This document shows, in pieces, positions 8,149 through 15,037 of a stretch of DNA of 64,000 nt (within the stretch, counting starts at the first letter, position 1; each line of letters starts with the position of its first letter). Under the pieces are notes generated by a model, which made no database searches, was not told where the DNA came from, and saw only the letters and a program-made list of their open reading frames with translations. Made by a program: the position numbers and the translations under genes. The DNA comes from BOKZ01 sp040900165. GTDB taxonomy: Bacteria > Patescibacteriota > UBA1384 > 2-12-FULL-50-11. Location of the stretch: contig JBBDZM010000015.1 of assembly GCA_040900165.1 (NCBI GenBank), positions 1-64,000 of the forward strand, given 5' to 3'.

Positions 8149-10191
8149 TTACGGCCCCATATAGTCGTCCGGCTGGACCAACACATCGCGCGGTTTAGCG
8201 CCGTCGGCCGGACCAATTACTCCCTCTGCCTCCAACAAATCAAGCAAACGAGCCGCCCGGGCGTAGCCGACTTTCAGACGACGCTGTAAGAGCGAAGCCG
8301 AGGCCTTGCCGGCCTGAATAACTAGCTCTTGGGCTTCGTTAAATAGCTCGTCGTCTTCACCGGTTGCAACGGTATGATCGCCACTGGCCTTAACGCCGCC
8401 CCGGTAGCTGGTAATTGTTTCGTCGTAGACAGCTGGCGCCTGGTTCTTAACGAACTCGGTAACAGTGCGGATCTCTTTATCCTGCAAAAACACACCCTGA
8501 ACCCGCCGTGGTTGGGGTTGGTCGGAGTTGATATAAAGCATGTCGCCCTTACCCAGCAGTTTCTCCGCCCCGCCTTGGTCGAGAATTGTTCGGGAATCGG
8601 CCATGCTTGGAACAGCAAAGGCAATCCGAGCCGGGATATTAGCTTTAATCAGACCAGTAATCACGTCAACCGACGGCCGCTGGGTGGCAACAATTAAATG
8701 CATACCAACCGCTCGGGCCATCTGGGCGATTCGGACAATCGAGGCCTCAACTTCGTTAGCGGCCTGGGTCATTAAGTCCGCTAACTCATCGATAATTACC
8801 ACAATGTAGGGCATCTTGGTTTGTTCGGCCGGCAAATCGCTATTAAAGGCCTCAATATTCCGGCGATTATGGGTCGAAAGCAAGTGATAGCGCCGTTCCA
8901 TTTCGGCGACTGCCCAGCGCAGGGCGGAGATAGTTTTGTCGGTATCAATAACTACGTTGGTTAGCAAGTGAGCCATATTATTGTATTCGGTAAACTCTAC
9001 TCTCTTAGGATCGATCAGTAGTAGTCGAAGATCTTCCGGCGAGTTTTTATAGAGTAAGTTAACCAAGATCGAGTTCATTGAGACCGACTTGCCGCTACCG
9101 GTTGCCCCAGCAATTAGTAAGTGCGGCATTTTTTTGAGGTCGGCAACCATTACTTTTCCGGCCACATCCCGCCCCAAACCAAGAGCAAGATTGGAGTCGG
9201 TCTCTTTGTAATCCGCTGATTCCAACACTTCCCGCAAACTAACCGTTGCCGCCACTTTATTCGGTACTTCGATACCAACCAACGATTTACCAGGAATTGG
9301 CGCCTCGATTCTAATTGGGTGAGCGGCCAGAGCTAGGGCAATATCGTTAGAACGAGCGGTAATGGCGCTTAATTTCATCCCTTCGGCCGGTTTAAGGGTG
9401 TATTGGGTGAGGGTTGGGCCAACGTTAACCTCGCGCATCGCTACCTCAACCCCAAAATCTTTGAGGGTTTTCTTAATCGTTTCAACGTTCTTACCGATAT
9501 CGCCAGACTCGGCTTTGGTTGAGTTGGAGTATTCCAAAAGCCCCAATTCCGGGAACTGCCACTGACCGTTGCCGGCCACTAGGGCTACCGGCGAACCGCC
9601 GGGCTGTTGTTTCATATTGCGCACCGGTATTCGTGAGTTCTCATTGATTCTCACTCCTCCGGATTTTCGCTCGGCAAAGTTTAAGTTAAAGCGCTCCATC
9701 AGGACTTTAATGGAAGTATCGGTTGCTAAAAGTGTGGCAACGGCGCTGGCCACTAGCACAGTAATGTAGCTGCCGGCTGTACCAAGCGCCGAGTGAAAAA
9801 TATTGAATACTCCTTGGCCGATCGAACCGCCGGCAGTATTGAACAGTGCTGGTACGAGGATAAACAGTAAAATTGTGCCGATAACGCTCGTGGCCCGAAT
9901 GTAGTCGGTTTTCAAAAACAGTAGCCGGTAGCCAATGTAAAATAGGGCAAACGGCGCAACATAGGCCAGCAGGCCAAAGAGGGCAGTTGAAAGATGTAAA
10001 AAGGCCTCGCCGAACGATCCGGCTAAGCGAAAAAGACCAAGCCCAAAAAGCAGAGCTAATAGCAGTAAAATAACGGCGACAATCTCCCTGGCCGTATCGG
10101 GGTCTACTGCCCAAACCAGATTGTCCCAGATTGTTGGCAGACGCTTGCGCCGGCGCGATCCATAGCTCCTTCTTCGTCGAAACAATCCCAT
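8149..10191 (-). CDS. ftsK: FtsK/SpoIIIE DNA translocase
   Basis: Membrane-anchored hexameric motor that pumps chromosomal DNA through the division septum. 680 aa, short for the family because the long Pro/Gln linker is almost absent. Four or so N-terminal transmembrane helices (residues about 25-170), alpha/beta motor with Walker A GATGSGKS, Walker B LLLLIDPKRVEF-type region and VVIIDELADLM, and a C-terminal winged-helix gamma domain (ASLLQRRLKVGYARAARLLD) that reads KOPS-like sites. It starts at an ATG shortly after a long structured stretch (10256-10335) that may regulate it. Confidence 0.95.
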   Translation of the reverse strand: MGLFRRRRSYGSRRRKRLPTIWDNLVWAVDPDTAREIVAVILLLLALLFGLGLFRLAGSFGEAFLHLSTALFGLLAYVAPFALFYIGYRLLFLKTDYIRATSVIGTILLFILVPALFNTAGGSIGQGVFNIFHSALGTAGSYITVLVASAVATLLATDTSIKVLMERFNLNFAERKSGGVRINENSRIPVRNMKQQPGGSPVALVAGNGQWQFPELGLLEYSNSTKAESGDIGKNVETIKKTLKDFGVEVAMREVNVGPTLTQYTLKPAEGMKLSAITARSNDIALALAAHPIRIEAPIPGKSLVGIEVPNKVAATVSLREVLESADYKETDSNLALGLGRDVAGKVMVADLKKMPHLLIAGATGSGKSVSMNSILVNLLYKNSPEDLRLLLIDPKRVEFTEYNNMAHLLTNVVIDTDKTISALRWAVAEMERRYHLLSTHNRRNIEAFNSDLPAEQTKMPYIVVIIDELADLMTQAANEVEASIVRIAQMARAVGMHLIVATQRPSVDVITGLIKANIPARIAFAVPSMADSRTILDQGGAEKLLGKGDMLYINSDQPQPRRVQGVFLQDKEIRTVTEFVKNQAPAVYDETITSYRGGVKASGDHTVATGEDDELFNEAQELVIQAGKASASLLQRRLKVGYARAARLLDLLEAEGVIGPADGAKPRDVLVQPDDYMGP

Positions 10192-10255
10192 GATTGTATC
10201 CTAGCAACTGGTGGGATGTTATGGAAGAAACCTCCCGCCAGATATTTCCTTAAAA

Positions 10256-10335
10256 GACGCCGTTGAAGTTTCCGGCGAACTTCACTGCTTAGGTCTCGGT
10301 GTTTTCACCGCTTTGCGGTACCAAGCGAAAACACC
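10256..10335 (-). other. Structured region between RNase J and ftsK
   Basis: The 203-nt spacer holds two inverted repeats. One has arms GGTGTTTTC/GAAAACACC (10298-10306, 10327-10335) enclosing ACCGC-TTT-GCGGT. The other region can fold two ways on the minus strand: GAAGTT/AACTTC (10265-10270, 10278-10283) or CGCCG/CGGCG (10258-10262, 10273-10277) followed by TCTTTT. The two folds exclude each other, as in attenuators. It may equally be the RNase J terminator. Confidence 0.45.
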
Positions 10336-10394
10336 TGCGACATACTTTTCAGTAAACATCTGACGTATATAATCCCCTGTCCTCTGCAAAATAC

Positions 10395-12371
10395 TTAAAC
10401 GTTTATTACAACCGAGATAACCATCGGACTGCGCTGGGTTTTGTTGAATAGGTAGTCAGTCATATCTTCGCGTAGCTGCCGTTTGAAACTGTCCCAATTC
10501 TTGGTTTTGCGCGACAGCGCTTGGGCATGGAGCTTGCGCACCAAGGCGCGGGCGCCGCCGATTAGTTCCTCGGATTCTTTCATATAGACAAAGCCGCGGG
10601 AAATTATATCCGGCGAGGACATTAACCGGCCCGACTTACCATCGACAGTCATAACCACCATAAACAGGCCGTCTTTGGCCATGGTTTGGCGGTCGCGTAG
10701 AACAATTTCGCCGACGTCTCCTACCCCAGAGCCGTCAATCAGCACTTGGCCAACTGGCACTCGTTCCGAGGTAATCTGGCCCTTGGCATCAGCGGTAAAC
10801 TCGGCCACTCGGCCGTTCTCTAGAATTAACCCGTGATCCTCCGGCATACCGGTTTGGACGGCAATCTTGATGTGTTCGACAAAACGGCGGTAGTCGCCGT
10901 GAATCGGGATTAGATACTTTGGCTTGAGAAGATTAAGCATAATCTTAATTTCTTCAATGTTGGCGTGGCCGGACGAGTGAATATCGAGTTTTTTATTGGT
11001 AATAACTTCCGCTCCCTCGCGGTAGAGGTTGTTAATAGTTGCTTCGATACCCTTCTCGTTACCAGGAACTTGCGAAGCCGATAAGACAACCGTGTCGCCC
11101 TTTTTAATTTTGATGTGGCGGTGCTCGCCTAACGCCATTCGGACTAACGCCGAGAATTCCTCGCCTTGGCTACCAGTACACATGACGACAATTTTATCGT
11201 CGGGCAAGTTGTTAACCGTTCTAATATCGGTCATTACCCCCTTTGGAACTTTCAGGTAGCCCAGCTCCATGGCGATATTGGCGTTGCGCTCCATTGAGCG
11301 GCCAGATAGCGCCAAGTGGCGGCCAATCTTGGCACAAGCGGTCACGACGTGCTGAATTCGATCGATGCGACTCGAGAAGCTCGAAACAATGATTCGTCCT
11401 TTGGCTTCAACGAAAACGTCCTCGATGGCTTTGCCAACGACCTGCTCGCTCATTGTATGGCCTTCTTCCATAACATTAGTCGAGTCAGAGAGTAGGCAGA
11501 GAATCCCCCGCTCTGAGAGTTCGGTTAATTTGGCAAAGTCGGTTGGCTCGCCGAACGGCGGGTTCATATCGATTCGCCAGTCGGTAGCGTGGTAAATCAG
11601 ACCAACTGGGGTGGTGATAGCGAAACCAAGGATATCGGGGATTGAGTGGGTCATTCTGACCGGCTCAACGGTAAAGGCACCGATCTGAATCTTGTCGTTT
11701 GGCTGAACAATTCGAAACTCGGCATTAGTAATTCCGTGCTCCTCAAATTTGGCTTTAATAAAGCCAGCGGTTAGTGGAGCGGTGTAAATCGGCACTGGGT
11801 ACTTCGGCCAGACGTAGGGGAAGGCCCCGATGTGGTCCTCATGACCATGAGTAACCAAGAAAGCCCGAATCCGGTCTTTGTTTTCGTCGAGATAGGTGGT
11901 GTCGGCAATAATATAGTCAATCCCTGGCATAGTGGCGTCGGGAAACTGGATACCGGCATCGATAATAATAATGTCGTTGTCGTACTCGAACACCAGCATA
12001 TTTTTCTCGCCGACTTCTTTAGAGCCGCCGAGCGGAATGATCCTCAAGGTTTTAGTTGGGGCGCGGCGAATTAGCCGGGCGCCTTCTTCGCGCTTGTTCT
12101 CGCTTAAAGAAATCCGGCGGGGCGGTAGCGGCTTATTGCGGCGCATCCGGGAGCCGGGGCGGCTGTCCGAATGGCGCGGTGGCCGGTTCGGATTACTGTT
12201 ACCGCTTGGCCGGTTTTGATTATTACGGTTGCGCGGAGGCCAGCTCTTCTTTTTGGCTGGCTGTGAGTTGGCAGTTGGCTGTAAAACCGAGCCTGCGTCT
12301 GATATGTCGACGGCCTTTTTTTGCTCTGGCGTCAGAGAGCTGTCCGTATTGGACGGTAATTGCGTATTCAA
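10395..12371 (-). CDS. rnj: Ribonuclease J
   Basis: Metallo-beta-lactamase/beta-CASP nuclease with 5'-3' exonuclease and endonuclease activity on RNA. Metal-binding HGHEDH motif near residue 175, SDSTNV and the beta-CASP motifs (VSSFSSRIDRIQ, VMCTGSQGEE, SSGHA, IPIHGDYR) are all present. About 105 N-terminal residues are extra, basic and low in complexity (Asn/Pro/Arg-rich), perhaps for RNA or ribosome contact; part of it (LQPTANSQPAKKK) is encoded by a degenerate GTTGGCAGTTGGCTG-type repeat. The start ATG has a good upstream GAAAGGAAG. Own promoter at 12452-12480. Confidence 0.95.
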   Translation of the reverse strand: MNTQLPSNTDSSLTPEQKKAVDISDAGSVLQPTANSQPAKKKSWPPRNRNNQNRPSGNSNPNRPPRHSDSRPGSRMRRNKPLPPRRISLSENKREEGARLIRRAPTKTLRIIPLGGSKEVGEKNMLVFEYDNDIIIIDAGIQFPDATMPGIDYIIADTTYLDENKDRIRAFLVTHGHEDHIGAFPYVWPKYPVPIYTAPLTAGFIKAKFEEHGITNAEFRIVQPNDKIQIGAFTVEPVRMTHSIPDILGFAITTPVGLIYHATDWRIDMNPPFGEPTDFAKLTELSERGILCLLSDSTNVMEEGHTMSEQVVGKAIEDVFVEAKGRIIVSSFSSRIDRIQHVVTACAKIGRHLALSGRSMERNANIAMELGYLKVPKGVMTDIRTVNNLPDDKIVVMCTGSQGEEFSALVRMALGEHRHIKIKKGDTVVLSASQVPGNEKGIEATINNLYREGAEVITNKKLDIHSSGHANIEEIKIMLNLLKPKYLIPIHGDYRRFVEHIKIAVQTGMPEDHGLILENGRVAEFTADAKGQITSERVPVGQVLIDGSGVGDVGEIVLRDRQTMAKDGLFMVVMTVDGKSGRLMSSPDIISRGFVYMKESEELIGGARALVRKLHAQALSRKTKNWDSFKRQLREDMTDYLFNKTQRSPMVISVVINV

Positions 12372-12451
12372 AGTTACTTCCTTTCTAAATGAGTAATAAT
12401 TTCTCTCAATTTCCGTTGTGGGAGCTCAGGAATATTGAGTTGAACATCTAA

Positions 12452-12480
12452 ACACTACAGTAATAATCGATAATAGTCAA
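12452..12480 (-). promoter_or_regulatory. Promoter of the RNase J gene
   Basis: Minus strand TTGACT, 17 nt, TAGTGT, about 80 nt upstream of the start. Between this promoter and the upstream glycosylase gene lie two short hairpins (CATCGCG/CGCGATG at 12518-12537 and CGCAC/GTGCG at 12544-12557) that may end the upstream transcript. Confidence 0.6.
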
Positions 12481-12585
12481 TCAACCGATTAGTTGCCGGC
12501 TGATATTTTGTCCATAGCATCGCGGGAACTCGCGATGATAAGTCGCACGAATGTGCGGCTATATATGCGGGGATTTTGGCTTCAT

Positions 12586-13239
12586 TCAATTCTCGAAATT
12601 TTTCTCACTAATCCTATCCATTAACTCCGGTATGCGTTTAAAGTCGTCTAGCAGGGTTTGGCGCATGCCGCCGTTGTAGAGTGCCGCGGCAGGATGGTAG
12701 AGCGGCAGGTAGGCAATTGGGTACTGGAAACTGGATGCTGGAGACTGGGCTTCGGATTTTAATTTCTCCAGTTTCTCGTCTCTAGTCTCTAGTTTCGCGC
12801 TCCAAACCAGCTCGCCGTGGGCTTTGGAGATCGGGCCGATATCCGGCAAGAACGCCCCCATTGAATGCCGGCCCAAAAAACAGATTAATTTCGGCTGGAT
12901 AATAGCGATTTGTTTCTTCAAAAACGGCAGTTGAAATTGAATTTCTTCCGGCAGTGGATCGCGGTTACCCGGCGGCTGGTACTTAATAATATTGGCAATA
13001 AACACGTCGCCACGCTCCAAACCAATCGAGTTGAGCATCTCTTCTAAAAATTTCCCGGCGGCGCCAACAAATGGCCGGCCGGTCTCGTTTTCCTTGGCGC
13101 CCGGCGCCTCGCCGATAAACATAATCTGGGCATCCGGGTTACCTTCGCCCGGCACCGGGTTCTGGCCGGCAACATATTTACACTTTTCGCATTTGGCGAT
13201 GCGTTCGGCTACCAGCGCAAGCGCTTCTTGCTTGGTCAT
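12586..13239 (-). CDS. Uracil-DNA glycosylase, family 4-like
   Basis: Removes uracil from DNA. The 217-aa protein has motif A GEAPGAKENETGRPFVG, the PPGNRDP segment and the C-terminal HPAA motif of family 4 enzymes. These normally bind a 4Fe-4S cluster through four cysteines. Cys17 and Cys20 are present, but the pair around the PPGNR segment is missing: the KC of the usual KCRPP is Lys-Tyr87, and the Cys before PFL is also replaced. The only other Cys is at 120. Residues about 147-172 (AKLETRDEKLEKLKSEAQSP) are an in-frame repeat insert. The start codon is part of a perfect inverted repeat and lies seven nt after a TATACT box. Confidence 0.88.
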   Translation of the reverse strand: MTKQEALALVAERIAKCEKCKYVAGQNPVPGEGNPDAQIMFIGEAPGAKENETGRPFVGAAGKFLEEMLNSIGLERGDVFIANIIKYQPPGNRDPLPEEIQFQLPFLKKQIAIIQPKLICFLGRHSMGAFLPDIGPISKAHGELVWSAKLETRDEKLEKLKSEAQSPASSFQYPIAYLPLYHPAAALYNGGMRQTLLDDFKRIPELMDRISEKNFEN

Positions 13240-13278
13240 AGTCGGCAGTATAGCCGACTAAATGGTTCATAAACCATT
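13239..13278. promoter_or_regulatory. Two perfect inverted repeats over the glycosylase promoter
   Basis: TAGTCGGC-N6-GCCGACTA (13239-13260) is centred on the minus-strand -10 box TATACT and reaches the start codon. Next to it is AATGGTT-N4-AACCATT (13261-13278). Neither is followed by a T run, so they look like protein operators rather than terminators. Confidence 0.6.
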
Positions 13279-13315
13279 ATTAGGAACGGTATAGTAGTTT
13301 TTTACCATAAAATCA

Positions 13316-13350
13316 TTGATTGGCGCTTTTATTGGTGGTAAAATTACCAC
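13316..13350 (+). promoter_or_regulatory. Promoter and operator of the two-gene unit
   Basis: TTGATT (13316-13321), 17 nt, TAAAAT (13339-13344). The -10 box lies inside the perfect inverted repeat GTGGTAA-AA-TTACCAC (13335-13350), a typical place for a repressor site. Confidence 0.75.
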
Positions 13351-13378
13351 GTTTTCGATCCTGAAAATCTAGGTAGAC

Positions 13379-14011
13379 ATGAGAAGAAAAAATAAATCAA
13401 CCGCCATCGTTGTCGCTGACCTGCGAGTCTCTGAACGCGCACTTGTCCGAGCCGGTCTGCTCAATGCCGAAGGCCAAAAGGAAGTACACGAACTCTCTCA
13501 AAAATTCGGCTATAGTGCCTCTGCGATCGTTAGGCACGTGGCCAACGGTCATTCACTCCACACCATCAACGAATGTTTGGAGACGTGGGATGACATCAGG
13601 GGCATGTGCCCGAACGCTACACTTGGAGTAGTGGTTCGTTGCTACGATCGACTTGGGCTAACGCCCAATATCACCGCCGAAGGCAGCCACTTCCCCGCTT
13701 TCATGGCAGAAGTGGCCGAACTGGCGGTGGGTATTAGCGGCCGCCAAGCTCAATTCAACAATGCAATGCCGCTCCAAGCGTTCATTCGCAGAGTTGATGT
13801 GCATTTCAACGGCAATATGTTGAAGGCTCTTTACCAGGCCAACAACGACCCGGAGAAGTTCGTCGAAAAGATGCGCGACCGGAATACTGCCCTCACTGGT
13901 ACTGATCCTCGGCACATTGTTTCTATCGGGAAACATGCAGCCGCCGCAATCCATGCGGCTAAAAATGATCCACGGATCAAGCTCGAGGCGAAGAAGACCT
14001 ATATCGGATAA
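13379..14011 (+). CDS. Hypothetical protein, first gene of the two-gene unit
   Basis: Not recognised. 210 aa, soluble, basic at both ends. A mainly helical protein; the segment from about residue 38 (VHELSQKFGYSASAIVRHV) reads like a helix-turn-helix, so DNA binding is possible but not shown. No catalytic motif is evident. The ATG is 35 nt after the -10 box with AGGTAG upstream. Five nt separate its stop from the next ATG, so the two genes form an operon bounded by a dedicated promoter and terminator. If it is a regulator, the inverted repeats upstream are its obvious targets. Confidence 0.6.
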   Translation: MRRKNKSTAIVVADLRVSERALVRAGLLNAEGQKEVHELSQKFGYSASAIVRHVANGHSLHTINECLETWDDIRGMCPNATLGVVVRCYDRLGLTPNITAEGSHFPAFMAEVAELAVGISGRQAQFNNAMPLQAFIRRVDVHFNGNMLKALYQANNDPEKFVEKMRDRNTALTGTDPRHIVSIGKHAAAAIHAAKNDPRIKLEAKKTYIG

Positions 14012-14016
14012 TCGCT

Positions 14017-15000
14017 ATGTCAGACACCCCATTCTTTCGTACTGGGCTCGATGTTAAAATCATCGGGCCACTCGCCCGTGATCCGGCTCGGTTGCGAACT
14101 GCCCTGGAGCGGTTTCGTAAACTGGTGGTCGGCCCAACTCTTCATCCGGACATAAACCCGGACGACGACAAAACCTTTGCCGACATTAGCGGCGCTGTTG
14201 ACGAGCTAACTAACCTTTCCGATAAAGAACTTTCCCAGCAGGCTATGGCCTATGTGGAGTTCGTCAAGGAGAAGGGTAACGACCCAATGCTGCGGAAAGT
14301 TATCCGCGACGAGTTCGAAGCGGAGATTACTAACTTGCAGCGTGACATTGAGATTGGGCAAAAAGCCCATCAATCAACAATGACAGCGTTGAGCGCTGAG
14401 AAAAGGCGTTCGGATAACTTCCGAACCGTCTTCTCGGATGCCCTCCAACAAGTCATTGTCCGCATCAAGTCCAGCCGGGCAGACAGCCTCTTTTCACTCT
14501 ATAATTTCCGCAACCGCCATTTTTGCGCTGTTGAGGAGAAAAAAGGGAAGGAAGATAAGGTTTGGAAGCTCATCTTAAAGCTCTACCTTGTCGGTAACGA
14601 CGGTTGGGTCTACGAGAACAGGCTGACCGTCCTGGATCGGCAAGGAGCATCTTGGACCAGCGTCGAAAGCGACGAAGCAATCAAAATGGCCAAACGCCAA
14701 GCACTGGCCGCGATCGTTAAGCTACAAAGCGGTACGACCGAGGGCTGGAGCTGCATCGGCTTGCTGATTGGCTTCTTAGAAAAACACCCACCGGCTCCAA
14801 GGCGATCTTCTGACTTCGGCTCCCTCATCCAACGGGAGCAGCTGACAGCGGAATTCACTCCGAAGACCGAGTCGTTGGCCGTAATAGCCCTGGACCGACA
14901 ATCGTTGATGATGACCAGGGGTGAGGTTCTCACCGTCATTTACGTAAAGTTCGAGCCAGCTGACCCAGCGCTGACCAACTTTACACTCAAAAAACCCTAG
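14017..15000 (+). CDS. Hypothetical protein with J-domain-like N-terminus
   Basis: 327 aa, no close family recognised. Residues about 29-75 resemble a J domain: FRKLVVGPTLHPDINPDDDK followed by TFADISGAVDELTNLSD, with the HPD tripeptide that stimulates DnaK-type ATPases and the expected helix III phenylalanine. A long charged helix follows (about 100-150, possible coiled coil), then a beta-rich domain of about 150 aa. No Cys-rich or Gly/Phe-rich DnaJ regions. It could be a dedicated co-chaperone or use a degenerate J fold for another role. Translated directly after its partner; ends in a terminator shared with pnp. Confidence 0.62.
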   Translation: MSDTPFFRTGLDVKIIGPLARDPARLRTALERFRKLVVGPTLHPDINPDDDKTFADISGAVDELTNLSDKELSQQAMAYVEFVKEKGNDPMLRKVIRDEFEAEITNLQRDIEIGQKAHQSTMTALSAEKRRSDNFRTVFSDALQQVIVRIKSSRADSLFSLYNFRNRHFCAVEEKKGKEDKVWKLILKLYLVGNDGWVYENRLTVLDRQGASWTSVESDEAIKMAKRQALAAIVKLQSGTTEGWSCIGLLIGFLEKHPPAPRRSSDFGSLIQREQLTAEFTPKTESLAVIALDRQSLMMTRGEVLTVIYVKFEPADPALTNFTLKKP

Positions 15001-15030
15001 TCGTCCTTAGACGATTAGGGTTCTTTTTTT
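14991..15030. terminator. Bidirectional terminator between the two-gene unit and pnp
   Basis: 12-bp stem AACCCTAGTCGT/ACGATTAGGGTT (one G-T pair), 6-nt loop, followed by CTTTTTTT on the plus strand. The other strand also runs into TTTT, so it can end pnp transcripts. Confidence 0.9.
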
Positions 15031-15037
15031 ATATATA

